Shown piece by piece: positions 1-7,657 of a stretch of DNA of 13,895 bases (its first letter is position 1; every line of letters begins with the position of its first letter). A model generated the notes under the pieces. That model had not been told where the DNA came from, did not search any database, and saw nothing but the letters and a program-made list of their open reading frames with translations. This DNA comes from CAHJWO01 sp964245885 (GTDB lineage Bacteria; Verrucomicrobiota; Verrucomicrobiia; Chthoniobacterales; SZAS-18). The position numbers and the translations under genes were made by a program. The stretch covers positions 1-13,895 of the forward strand of contig CAXTOX010000102.1 in assembly GCA_964245885.1 (NCBI GenBank). The letters run 5' to 3'.

Positions 1-1
1 G

Positions 2-208
2 GGCTGGCGCATAGCCGCCAACTTAGCTCAGAAAAGTGCAGGACACCCTCTAGAGGTAGCTGAGTGGGTCGAGGCCAGGAAAGCATCCGAGCGTGAGCAG
101 GGTCTCAACGCGACGCGGTGGCATCACGGCCAAGCAGCTTTCTCTATCGTCCAGCTTCCCCTCAGTTCCTGCACCGGGCAGCAGCGACCACCATGGGGTT
201 GCTGCTGA
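2..208 (+). pseudogene. Partial open frame of unknown function, fused into an IS remnant
   Basis: An open frame enters from the left edge and stops with TGA at 206-208 (68 codons, no start in the window). The first 50 or so residues read like real protein (GWRIAANLAQKSAGHPLEVA, then an EARKASEREQ helix-like stretch), with varied and charged composition. The last residues (LPLSSCTGQQRPPWGCC) look like out-of-frame read-through, because transposase homology begins in another frame at about 190. I do not recognise a family. The simplest reading is the 3' part of an older gene broken by, or joined to, the insertion sequence. A chance open frame cannot be excluded at this length. Confidence 0.25.
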
Positions 209-650
209 TGGTCATCGTTCATGCTGCCAGCGTGAGCGAACAGGCCGGGGCCAGACAGACCATGGAAAGAGTGGCCGCCGCCAAAGCGGCAGGCACCGCG
301 TTCTTCAAGCGCCTGCGCTTGCTATGGGTGGGCGCGGGCTACCAGGCAGGCAAGAACTTCTGCGCCTGGGTCAAAACCCTGCTTGGCTGGCAGGTGGAGG
401 TCATCCGGCGGCCCGAGATCAACGCGCAAAAGAAAGCGGGCTTTATCCTGCTTCCACGCCGCTGGGTGGTTGAACGTACTTTTGCCTGGCTGGACAACTA
501 CCAACGACTCAGCAAAGACTACGAGCAGCTACCTCAGAGCAGCGAAACGATGGTCTATCTTGCCATGACCAACCTCATGCTCCACCGCCTCAAACCGGGC
601 TGAAAACCCGCTTCTCACACGCTTTCTGAGAGTGAGCGTGACGACGACAG
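190..650 (+). mobile_element. Truncated IS5-type element, right end near ribBA
   Basis: This is the extent of the insertion-sequence remnant around the transposase fragment. The left boundary near 190 is a junction, not a true IS end, because transposase homology starts abruptly there. The right end should lie a few tens of bases after the stop at 603, in the stretch 604-650 (TTCTCACACGCTTTCTGAGA is included). With no left inverted repeat to compare, the exact terminus and any target duplication cannot be set. This stretch also encodes the last residues of the convergent ribBA-like gene. Confidence 0.4.
193..603 (+). pseudogene. IS5-family transposase, C-terminal remnant
   Basis: Residues from the ATG at 193 match the second half of IS5-family DDE transposases: GLLLMVIVHAASVSEQAGA, then the LPRRWVVERTFAWLDNYQR block with the catalytic Glu, then LSKDYE and a terminal LxxMLHRL. 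The frame is open upstream to a GTG at 118, but residues encoded before about 190 show none of the expected RGYDGGKKxKGRKRH-type sequence, so the N-terminal half, with the first catalytic Asp, is missing. The second catalytic Asp, normally in a WVDAGYQG-like motif, reads WVGAGYQAG here (Gly for Asp). The copy is therefore 5'-truncated and predicted inactive. Family assignment is from remembered motifs; the subgroup is not assigned. Confidence 0.75.
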
Positions 651-1820
651 CAGAGTTTTCAAAGGGACTTGGTCGGTCATTTTCATGCCATAGCCTTCCA
701 AGCCGACGACCTTGCGTGGATTGTTCGTCAACAACCGGAACTCGCGTACTCCGGTGGCCCACAGGATCTGAGCGCCTAGACCATAGTCACGCAAATCAGG
801 TAAAGAACCTTTAGACTGTTCTGTTGTGTCATTCCCAGAATCTTCGTCCCCTGGCGTATAAGCATGGATGCTGGAGGCAAACTTTGCCCCGTTCCCATTT
901 TGCTTTAAGTAGACCAAAACACCTGCTCCTTCTGATTCAATCTGCCTGAGGGCTGCATGAAGTTGGCTCGCGCAGTCGCACCGTCTTGAGGCGAGAACAT
1001 CGCCAACTAAACACTCGGTGTGAACTCTGACCAACACGGGAGCTTGAGGGTCGATCTGGCCTTTGACTAACGCAACATGGTCTGTCCCGTTTAGCTGATT
1101 GCGGTAAAGATGGAGTACAAAATCGCCGTAATCAGTGGCCAGATCGATCACTTCCAAGCGCTCCACGAGTTGTTCTCGCCGACGGCGATAGGCGATCAGA
1201 TCACGAATAGTGCAGAGTTTCAATCCGTGTCGTTGCTTGAAACCCATTAGTTCGGGCATCCGTGCCATTGTTCCATCGTCGTTAGCGATCTCCGCTAGCA
1301 CGCCCGCGGGCCTCAACCCGGCAAGTCGGACGAGATCGACCGCCGCTTCAGTGTGGCCAGCCCGACGCAACACGCCGCCTTGGCAGTAACGCAAAGGAAA
1401 CACATGTCCAGGTCGCACAAAGTCACTAGGCATGGTCGAGGGCTGTGAGAGCAAGCGAATGGTCTGCGCGCGATCGGCAGCGGAGATGCCCGTGGTGATA
1501 TTCTGAGCCGCGTCGATACTGACAGTGTACGCTGTGCGCATCCGCTCAGCGTTGGCTGCAGGCGGGGTCATCAACGGGATTGACAGTCGGTCAAGTTCAC
1601 TTCCTTCCATGGGAACGCAAACTACTCCGCTTGTGTATCTTACCATGAAAGCTACCAGCTCAGGAGTCGCTTTCTCCGCGGCGAAGATCAGGTCCCCTTC
1701 GTTTTCACGGTCGATGTCGTCGGTGACGATGACCATTCGGCCCGCACGCAGCTCTGCCAGAACATCTTCGATAGAATCAGAAACTCCGGCATGTTCAGTG
1801 GAGGAGGTCGCGGCAGTCAT
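615..1820 (-). CDS. ribBA: RibBA-like protein: intact DHBP synthase, degenerate GTP cyclohydrolase II
   Basis: The N-terminal half (about 1-205) is 3,4-dihydroxy-2-butanone-4-phosphate synthase, which makes the four-carbon riboflavin precursor from ribulose 5-phosphate. It has DDIDRENEGDL (34-44), RRAGHTEAAVDL (152-163) and NDDGTMAR (180-187). The C-terminal half has the GTP cyclohydrolase II fold. The zinc cysteines 270, 281 and 283 (CLVGDVLASRRCDC), the DLR of PDLRDYG (Arg344 matches the reported nucleophile) and TNNPRK (365-370) are kept. The substrate signature EGRGIGL reads NGNGAKF (308-314), and the following ALQDxGxDTVEAN segment is replaced by an acidic, unrelated stretch. The protein ends in LSSSRSLSESV instead of the usual tail. 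GTP hydrolysis is therefore doubtful, resembling the RibBX type in which the second domain is divergent. No FMN riboswitch was seen upstream. Divergent from the transketolase operon; GC is near half in a sampled stretch. Confidence 0.88.
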   Translation of the reverse strand: MTAATSSTEHAGVSDSIEDVLAELRAGRMVIVTDDIDRENEGDLIFAAEKATPELVAFMVRYTSGVVCVPMEGSELDRLSIPLMTPPAANAERMRTAYTVSIDAAQNITTGISAADRAQTIRLLSQPSTMPSDFVRPGHVFPLRYCQGGVLRRAGHTEAAVDLVRLAGLRPAGVLAEIANDDGTMARMPELMGFKQRHGLKLCTIRDLIAYRRRREQLVERLEVIDLATDYGDFVLHLYRNQLNGTDHVALVKGQIDPQAPVLVRVHTECLVGDVLASRRCDCASQLHAALRQIESEGAGVLVYLKQNGNGAKFASSIHAYTPGDEDSGNDTTEQSKGSLPDLRDYGLGAQILWATGVREFRLLTNNPRKVVGLEGYGMKMTDQVPLKTLLSSSRSLSESV

Positions 1821-1987
1821 CAGATGCTTCTGCTACGTCAGTCTCCCTGTTTTGACAAGTAGCCAAGAAGATTTGGCTTGGTCACGCACCCAATTGCCCG
1901 GGCAGACGTCTGGACAGGGTTGTTTGTTTCGGCTTTCGACGTTTTGTTGGCTTCAGCATTAACATTTCAAAAAAACCGAAAAATTGT

Positions 1988-2017
1988 TTGACGGAAAATG
2001 GCCCGAACATCTAATGT
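1988..2017 (+). promoter_or_regulatory. Candidate sigma70-type promoter of the catabolic operon
   Basis: TTGACG (1988-1993) and TAATGT (2012-2017) are spaced by 18 bases in an AT-rich stretch, 47 bases before the ATG of the first transketolase gene. Direction and position fit the operon promoter. The match is by eye and imperfect, so transcription start is not established. Confidence 0.4.
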
Positions 2018-2021
2018 GTCT

Positions 2022-2039
2022 TTATCCAAGGCTGGATAA
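2022..2039. promoter_or_regulatory. Inverted repeat TTATCC-N6-GGATAA, candidate operator
   Basis: A perfect 6+6 inverted repeat (TTATCC AAGGCT GGATAA) begins 5 bases downstream of the putative -10 and ends 24 bases before the ATG at 2064. A repressor bound here would cover the expected transcription start. The SorC-type regulator at the end of the operon is the natural candidate. Repeats of this size occur many times by chance in a window this long, so the case rests on position alone. Confidence 0.3.
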
Positions 2040-2063
2040 TTATTCAGATTGGGTGCTCCCCCC

Positions 2064-2894
2064 ATGACTGAGCGCGAACTCCAATACAGATCAGTTCTCT
2101 ACCGGAAGGGCGTCCTATCCCTGATCAAGGAGTGTGGTGCCGGGCACATGGGCGGTAGTTTGTCCGCCGTCGACATTCTCAACGTGCTGTACAACCGCTT
2201 CTTGCGGATTGATCCGACGAACTTCCAAGACCTCGACCGCGATCGCTACGTGCAGAGCAAGGGGCACTGTGTCGAGGCACTTTACGTGGTCCTAGCCGAC
2301 AAAGAGTTTTTTCCCCAAGAGAAGCTGCACACTGTCAACCAATACGGTTCACATTATATCGGCCACCCAACACGCGAGATAAACGGCATCGAGCAGAACA
2401 CGGGTGCCCTTGGGCACGGTTTGTCCTTCGCAGTAGGAGCCGCGCTCGCTGCCAAACTGGATCAACGTACGTTTCGCGTTTTTACTTTGTTGGGTGACGG
2501 CGAGCTGGCTGAAGGATCCAATTGGGAGGCGGCAATGACCGCGGCGCACTACAAGCTCGATAATTTGACCGTGATCGTGGATCGCAATGGTTTGCAGATC
2601 ACTGGCCGGACAGAAGAAGTAGCTGGATTGGAACCGCTGACCTCCAAATTCGAAGCCTTCGGTTTTGCCGTGCGTGAATGTGACGGCAACAGCATCCCCG
2701 AATTGCTAGCGACGTTGGGAGAACTCCCCTTCGTGCCGGGCAAACCTAACTTGGTACTAGCCCACACGCGCAAAGGCAGTGGCATCAGCTTCATGGAGGA
2801 TACTCCGAAGTGGCACCATCATGTACCGAGCGAGGAAGAATATCAGCTCGGAATGAGCGAACTGGAGGCGGTGGAAGCCAGCTTGGCACGATGA
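2064..2894 (+). CDS. Transketolase, N-terminal (TPP pyrophosphate-binding) subunit
   Basis: This is the small N-terminal subunit of a split transketolase, binding the thiamine diphosphate pyrophosphate and Mg2+. At 276 residues it matches the usual length of such subunits. Visible motifs are GGSLSAVDILNVLY, SKGH, GHPTRE, TGALGHGLSFAVG, and the TPP motif GDGELAEGSNWEAAM running to VIVDRNGLQ (GDG about 26 residues before Asn). The ATG at 2064 is preferred over the in-frame TTG at 2049, because family similarity starts just after MTERELQYRS. No Shine-Dalgarno sequence precedes it. Its stop overlaps the start of the C-terminal subunit gene (ATGA), so the two are translationally coupled. Sampled GC (about half to two-thirds) is lower than in the rest of the operon. 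Its place in a sugar operon suggests a pathway-specific enzyme, separate from the housekeeping transketolase. Confidence 0.93.
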   Translation: MTERELQYRSVLYRKGVLSLIKECGAGHMGGSLSAVDILNVLYNRFLRIDPTNFQDLDRDRYVQSKGHCVEALYVVLADKEFFPQEKLHTVNQYGSHYIGHPTREINGIEQNTGALGHGLSFAVGAALAAKLDQRTFRVFTLLGDGELAEGSNWEAAMTAAHYKLDNLTVIVDRNGLQITGRTEEVAGLEPLTSKFEAFGFAVRECDGNSIPELLATLGELPFVPGKPNLVLAHTRKGSGISFMEDTPKWHHHVPSEEEYQLGMSELEAVEASLAR

Positions 2895-3850
2895 ACGCCG
2901 AAGCAAAATCCAACCAAGAAGTCTTCGCTGATACCGTGCTGGAATTAGCGCGAGGAAACCGGGATGTGCTCGTGGTCACCAGCGATTCGCGCGGCTCGGG
3001 GAAGCTCGTGACATTCGGAAAAATCCTGCCCGCCCAGATCGTTGAGGTCGGCATCGCCGAGCAGAACCTCGTCGGAGTTGCCGCCGGATTGGCGTCCGCG
3101 GGGAAAACCGTTTTTGCAATCTCCCCGGCGTGTTTCCTGACGGCGCGTGCGCTGGAGCAAATCAAGAACGACGTGTGTTACTCGGATCGGCCGGTGAAAG
3201 CCGTTGGCATCAGCGCGGGCGTTTCCTACGGCGCGCTCGGTACCACGCATCATTCCCTGCATGATTTCGCGGCCCTCCGGGCCATCCACAACATCACGAT
3301 CGTTGCTCCGGCCGACAATGACGAGACCGAGCAGGCGGTGCGCTCGGCGGCGACGACCCGAAGCCCGTTTTATCTGCGCTTCGGCAAAAAGAAGATGCCC
3401 TTCCTGCCTGCGGTCGAGGGGACGGGGGGATTTCAATTGGGCAAGGCGCGCCTGGTCTGTGAGGGTAGCGATCTGACGTTCATCGCCAACGGCGAGACGG
3501 TGGCGGCGGCCGTCGCGGCAGCGGAGCAGCTCGCGGCGGACGCCGGTTCCGGGTTGCGTTGCCGCGTACTGAGCATGCACACGATCAAGCCTTTGGACGA
3601 AGCCGCGGTTCTGCGCGCCGCGGCGGAGACCGGTGCCATCATCACGGTGGAGGAACACAGCATGCACGGAGGACTCGGCGAGGCTTGCGCTTCCCTGCTC
3701 CTCCAACACCGTCGAGCCGTCCCTTTCCACATCGTCGGGTTTCCGGATGAACACACCGTGACTGGTAGCCAGACGGAAATTTTCAAGCATTATGGCATTG
3801 ATGGTGCGGGCCTCGCGCAAACCGCCCGGCGCTTGCTGACGAAACGATAG
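2891..3850 (+). CDS. Transketolase, C-terminal subunit
   Basis: This is the partner subunit of the split transketolase (319 residues). It carries the pyrimidine-binding and C-terminal domains. Motifs seen: VGIAEQNLVGVAAGLA with the Glu that activates thiamine diphosphate, GALGTTHHSLHDFA (the GxxGxTHH segment lining the active site), TIVAPADNDE, and SPFYLRFGK with a likely phosphate-binding Arg. The C-terminal domain includes HTIKPLD and a VEEHSMHGGLGEA stretch. The ATG at 2891 overlaps the upstream stop by 4 bases. Together the pair should transfer ketol units between phosphorylated sugars. Split transketolases include the apulose-4-phosphate transketolase AptA/AptB, which makes xylulose 5-phosphate and dihydroxyacetone phosphate. 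Whether this one acts on apulose 4-phosphate or on xylulose 5-phosphate cannot be told from motifs. GC rises to about 65% from this gene onward. Confidence 0.93.
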   Translation: MNAEAKSNQEVFADTVLELARGNRDVLVVTSDSRGSGKLVTFGKILPAQIVEVGIAEQNLVGVAAGLASAGKTVFAISPACFLTARALEQIKNDVCYSDRPVKAVGISAGVSYGALGTTHHSLHDFAALRAIHNITIVAPADNDETEQAVRSAATTRSPFYLRFGKKKMPFLPAVEGTGGFQLGKARLVCEGSDLTFIANGETVAAAVAAAEQLAADAGSGLRCRVLSMHTIKPLDEAAVLRAAAETGAIITVEEHSMHGGLGEACASLLLQHRRAVPFHIVGFPDEHTVTGSQTEIFKHYGIDGAGLAQTARRLLTKR

Positions 3851-3921
3851 AATGTAATCACCTCCATTTATGGGATCCCCCCAGATCCATCTTCCTCCCG
3901 GCGGCTGCGCGGCTGCTCCTT

Positions 3922-3942
3922 CCCCGTCTTCCTTCGGCGGGG
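3922..3942 (+). other. Hairpin in the 156-bp gap before the ABC permease
   Basis: CCCCGTC (3922-3928) can pair with GGCGGGG (3936-3942) around a 7-base loop, with one G-U pair. It lies in the only long gap inside the operon (3851-4006). No T-run follows, so it is not a clear intrinsic terminator. It could stabilise a processed transcript end or mean nothing. No other feature was found in this gap. Confidence 0.25.
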
Positions 3943-4006
3943 CCGGTCGCGGATCGCAAACCACCGCTGGTGTCCGCCGCCTTCGGCCATCCGCTCCTGT
4001 CCACCC

Positions 4007-5035
4007 ATGAGCGCGGACAACATCGAAGCCGGAGCCACGGCTGCGGTCACCCCAGCCGACGCACCGCCGGGCAACTCCGTGCGACGCCGGGTCGCCCGGC
4101 TCGCTGGTTGGCTGATCGGCGTGCAGGGTCCTTTGATCGGGCTGCTGGTTCTGGGCGTGGCGTTTACCCTCGCCTCGGACGTTTTCCTGACGGTGCGCAA
4201 TGGCCTCAACGTCCTCGATCAGGTGACGGTACTGGGGATCTTGGCGGTCGGGATGACGGCGGTGATCATCATCGGCGGCATTGATCTTTCCGTGGGTTCC
4301 ATCCTCGCCCTGTCGATGATGGTGATGGGTTGGCTGCACGAGACCTACAACGTGCCGTTGTCACTCGGGATTCCCATCGCGCTACTCGTCGGGGCGCTCT
4401 GCGGGCTCACGAACGGCTTGCTGGTGACCCGCGCGAAACTACCGCCCTTCATCGCGACTTTGACCATGATGTCCGTCGCGCGGGGCTTGGCGAACATCGT
4501 CACCGATGGACGGCAGATCGTAGGTTATCCCGATTGGTTCACCCGGTTGGCCACCATCCGTCACTTCGGATTCTTTTCCGTCACCGTCGGGTTGTTCCTG
4601 GCGCTCGTCGCGGCGACGTGGACCTTTCTGCGTTACCGTGCCACCGGACGGTCGCTTTACGCCATCGGCGGCAGCGCGGAGGTCGCGCGCCTGGCGGGGA
4701 TTCATGTCCGACCCCTGACGGTCTGGGTTTACACGGCTTCGGGGGTGCTCTCGGGACTGGCCGGCGTGGCCTTGGCCAGCCGGCTGGACTCCTCCCAGCC
4801 TAGCGCGGGGTTGGGCTACGAGCTGGACACCATCGCGGCCGTGGTAATCGGCGGGGCCAGCCTCAACGGCGGCGTCGGCGGGATGGGAGGAACGGTGGTG
4901 GGCGTGTTCATCATCGGCGTGCTTCACAACGGGCTAAACCTCACCGGAGTCTCTCCTTTCATCCAGCAGGTGGTCATCGGCGTGGTCATCGCGCTCGCCG
5001 TGACCTCCGACACCCTCAGGCGGCGGGGGGGATGA
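4007..5035 (+). CDS. Sugar ABC transporter permease, RbsC type
   Basis: This is the membrane subunit of a CUT2 (ribose/xylose-type) importer, 342 residues. After a soluble 30-residue N-terminus come about eight to ten hydrophobic segments, including 38-58, 73-105, 115-138, 146-163, 188-207, 239-258 and a long hydrophobic end from 278. The family motif GGIDLSVGSIL is at 90-100, with LNGGVGGMGGT near the C-terminus. It would form a homodimeric channel driven by the double-ATPase encoded at 6102-7631. The ATG at 4007 gives the normal family length; no ribosome binding site precedes it. CUT2 systems carry pentoses, hexoses, autoinducer-2 or polyols, and the permease alone does not reveal which. 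Confidence 0.93.
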   Translation: MSADNIEAGATAAVTPADAPPGNSVRRRVARLAGWLIGVQGPLIGLLVLGVAFTLASDVFLTVRNGLNVLDQVTVLGILAVGMTAVIIIGGIDLSVGSILALSMMVMGWLHETYNVPLSLGIPIALLVGALCGLTNGLLVTRAKLPPFIATLTMMSVARGLANIVTDGRQIVGYPDWFTRLATIRHFGFFSVTVGLFLALVAATWTFLRYRATGRSLYAIGGSAEVARLAGIHVRPLTVWVYTASGVLSGLAGVALASRLDSSQPSAGLGYELDTIAAVVIGGASLNGGVGGMGGTVVGVFIIGVLHNGLNLTGVSPFIQQVVIGVVIALAVTSDTLRRRGG

Positions 5036-5119
5036 TGGGTTCATTTGCCCGCCGCCTCCAGCCTTGCCCGTTTTGATCCCTGTCAGTCGCAGTAAAAACC
5101 TAAAAACAAACCATACATC

Positions 5120-6070
5120 ATGTCCCTCCGAACCACCTGTCTCACCGTCGCGGCGGCATTCAGCCTGAGCGCTGTTGTCGCCACGCCTTTCACCCTCCAA
5201 GCCCAGGAGAAATCCGAGGGCCCCATCGGCCTGGCGGTCGCCAACTTGCAGGCCGACTTCTTCAATCAAATCAAGCAATCCGTCGAAGCCGAGGGCAAAG
5301 CCAAGGGGATCCAAGTCATCACGGTCGATGCCAAGGGCGACTCCGCCACCCAGGTCAGCCAGGTCCAGGACCTGTTGACGCGCGGCATCAAGGCGTTGAT
5401 CTACATCCCGGCCGGAGCCACGGCGGCCAGTGTTCCCGTGAAGGCTGCCAAAGCGGCGGGAATCCCCGTGGTGGCGGTTGACCGCAACGCGCCCGACGCG
5501 CCCGGCGACACCTTCATCGCCACCGACAGCGTGTCGGCGGCCCGCACCCTGGGTGAGTACGTCACCAAAATTACCAATGGCAAAGGCAGTGTCGCCATCA
5601 TCCAGGGCCAGCTCGGCACCACGCCGGAGATCGACCGCGACAAGGGTTTCAGCGAAGCGCTGAGCAAAAGCCCCGGTCTGAAGGTGATTGGCAAGCAGGC
5701 CAGCAAGGCCTGGGCGCAGGACGAGGGTTTCGCCATCGCGCAGGACATGCTCCAGCGTCATCCCGACATTTCCGTCTTCTTCGGCCGCGCGGATGCGCTG
5801 GCGCTGGGCGCGGCCCAAGCGGTGAAAGTGGCCAACGTGGACCACAAGGTCGTGGTGGTGGGTTTTGACGGCGACGTGGCCGGTCTGAAGGCCGTCAAAA
5901 GCGGCACCCTGGATGCGACCATGGCCCAGCGCACCCAGGCCATGGGCCGCCTGGCGTTCCAATCGGCGCTCGACCTGATCGCGGGTAAGACCGTGCCCAA
6001 GGAACAGCTCCAAGAGGCCACGCTGGCAACTAAGGAAAACGTCGATCCGTTCATCGAGAAACATCCGTAA
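5120..6070 (+). CDS. Periplasmic sugar-binding protein of CUT2 ABC transporter
   Basis: This 316-residue protein has a Sec signal peptide: basic start MSLRTT, hydrophobic core about 7-24, and probable cleavage after Ala28 (TLQA|QE). The mature part is a Peripla_BP_4/RbsB-type fold: LAVANLQADFFNQIKQSVEAE (first strand and helix), LLTRGIKALIYIPA, GIPVVAVDRNA, GQLGTTPEIDRDKGF, and VVGFDGDVAGLKAVKSG followed by ATMAQ. The DRN and FDGD segments line the ligand pocket in ribose-type binding proteins. It captures the substrate in the periplasm and delivers it to the permease encoded just upstream. The order permease, binding protein, ATPase differs from rbsACB. An A-rich leader (5093-5116) and no Shine-Dalgarno sequence precede the ATG. 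Confidence 0.93.
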   Translation: MSLRTTCLTVAAAFSLSAVVATPFTLQAQEKSEGPIGLAVANLQADFFNQIKQSVEAEGKAKGIQVITVDAKGDSATQVSQVQDLLTRGIKALIYIPAGATAASVPVKAAKAAGIPVVAVDRNAPDAPGDTFIATDSVSAARTLGEYVTKITNGKGSVAIIQGQLGTTPEIDRDKGFSEALSKSPGLKVIGKQASKAWAQDEGFAIAQDMLQRHPDISVFFGRADALALGAAQAVKVANVDHKVVVVGFDGDVAGLKAVKSGTLDATMAQRTQAMGRLAFQSALDLIAGKTVPKEQLQEATLATKENVDPFIEKHP

Positions 6071-6101
6071 AGCGGCGCCACGTCCGTTGCTCCGACGCGC
6101 G

Positions 6102-7631
6102 ATGATCTCACCCACCCTCAACGACCCTCCGGAAGGAAGGCCCCCTGCCGCAACGTCACGGCTGTCCGTCCGCGGCATCGGCAAGAACTACGAGGGGAAC
6201 GTGGTCCTTTCCGGGATCGACCTGGATTTGTACCGGGGTGAGGTCGTCGCGCTGCTCGGCGAAAACGGCGCGGGCAAATCCACGCTGTCTTCTATTATCG
6301 CCGGGTCGGTCCGACCCTCCGAGGGCAGCATGACCTGGGAAGGTGCGCCCTACGCACCCGCTTCTCCCGGGGAGGCCATCGACCGCGGGGTCGGCCTCAT
6401 CCACCAAGAGATGCGGCTCCTGCCGGACCTCTCCGTCGCGGAGAACGTCTTCGTCGGCCGTCTGCCGATGCGCGCCGGGAAGGTGGACCGTGACACGATG
6501 AACCGGCGCGCGGCGGAACAACTGCAACGCCTCGGGCTTGACATCGCGCCGACGCGCCTGGTGCGGACCCTGCGCGTGGCCGCGCAGCAGCAGGTGGAAA
6601 TCGCCAAGGCTCTCACGCTCAACGTCAAGCTGCTGATCCTGGATGAACCCACGGCGGCGCTCGGCGGCGAGGAGACCAACCGGCTTTTCGCGCAGATCGA
6701 CGCGTTGAAGCGGCAGGGGGTCACTTTCATTTACATCTCCCATCGCCTGGAGGAAATCGCGCGCATCGCGGATCGGGTGATCGTCCTGCGCGACGGCCGC
6801 CTCGTGGGCCAGCACCGTTCCGCCCAGGTGCCGGTCAGCACCCTGCTTGAAAACATGGTGGGCCGCAGCGTGGACCGCCTTTTCCCCAAGGTGGATGTGC
6901 CCGCCGAGAGCGCGGAAATGCTGCGAGTCGAAAATCTCACCGGCCGGGATCGCGCTTTCCAGGACGTTTCGTTCAGCGTGCGCGCGGGCGAAATTTTCGG
7001 CATCGCCGGGATCGTCGGCGCGGGCCGCACGGAACTGGTCCGCGCCATCGCGGGGGCTGATCCGCTCGCGGCTGGTACGGTGACCGTGGACGGCAAAAAG
7101 TTGCGGCTGCAAAACCCGAGCGACGCCATCGAGGCCGGACTGACCCTGGTGCCCGAGGATCGCAAGGCGCAGGGCGTGGTGCTGGACCACACCGTCGCCA
7201 GCAACATCGCGCTGGGCAACTATCCGACGCTGGCCCCCGGCGGCTGGCTCTGGCCGCGCGCCGTCAACGCTTTCGCGGCGGCCGGCATCGAGCGTCTCGG
7301 CGTCAAGGGGCGCGGCGGCCAGTTGACGCGCTTCCTCTCCGGCGGCAACCAGCAAAAGGTCGTGCTCGCGCGTTGGGTGGCCCGTTCGCCGAAGGTGTTC
7401 ATCCTGGACGAACCCACGCGCGGCATCGATGTCGGGGCGCGTGCCTCCATCTACGAGACCATCGCCAACCTGGCCCGCGCCGGGATGGCGGTGGTGGTCG
7501 TCAGTTCCGATCTGGAGGAAGTGCTCGGCTTGTCGCACCGCATCCTCGTCCTCGCCCGCGGCCGCAACCAGGGCATCCTCGACGCGGCGGAGGCCAGCAG
7601 CGTCGCCGTCATGGAACTGGCCACCGCCTGA
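6102..7631 (+). CDS. Sugar ABC transporter double ATPase, RbsA type
   Basis: This 509-residue protein has two fused nucleotide-binding domains, as expected for CUT2 importers. Domain 1: Walker A GENGAGKST (53-61), Q-loop HQE (101-103), a non-canonical signature LRVAAQQQVEIAKAL (157-171), Walker B LLILDEPTAAL (177-187) and ISHR (212-215). Domain 2: a Walker A that lacks the Lys (GIVGAGRTE, 303-311), canonical signature LSGGNQQKV (412-420), Walker B VFILDEPTRGID (432-443) and SSD in place of the usual H-loop. This asymmetry, with a degenerate second P-loop, is normal for RbsA-type proteins. The ATG at 6102 is preferred to the TTG at 6087; neither has a ribosome binding site. The gene follows the binding-protein gene by 31 bases. 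Confidence 0.93.
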   Translation: MISPTLNDPPEGRPPAATSRLSVRGIGKNYEGNVVLSGIDLDLYRGEVVALLGENGAGKSTLSSIIAGSVRPSEGSMTWEGAPYAPASPGEAIDRGVGLIHQEMRLLPDLSVAENVFVGRLPMRAGKVDRDTMNRRAAEQLQRLGLDIAPTRLVRTLRVAAQQQVEIAKALTLNVKLLILDEPTAALGGEETNRLFAQIDALKRQGVTFIYISHRLEEIARIADRVIVLRDGRLVGQHRSAQVPVSTLLENMVGRSVDRLFPKVDVPAESAEMLRVENLTGRDRAFQDVSFSVRAGEIFGIAGIVGAGRTELVRAIAGADPLAAGTVTVDGKKLRLQNPSDAIEAGLTLVPEDRKAQGVVLDHTVASNIALGNYPTLAPGGWLWPRAVNAFAAAGIERLGVKGRGGQLTRFLSGGNQQKVVLARWVARSPKVFILDEPTRGIDVGARASIYETIANLARAGMAVVVVSSDLEEVLGLSHRILVLARGRNQGILDAAEASSVAVMELATA

Positions 7632-7657
7632 ACGCTTTTCTCGGCACCGAATCTTCT

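Noticed and set aside
1821..2063. Possible FMN riboswitch upstream of the RibBA-like gene
   Set aside because: Neither the GGGTGAAATTCCC-like core nor the AGTCxGGATG-like end of the RFN element is visible on the minus strand.
2945..4339. Long minus-strand open frame opposite the transketolase and permease genes
   Set aside because: It mirrors a high-GC coding region, is rich in Arg, Gly, His and Asp, and shows no domain. The plus-strand genes have clear families. The same holds for 4934-6184 and 6156-7538 (minus).
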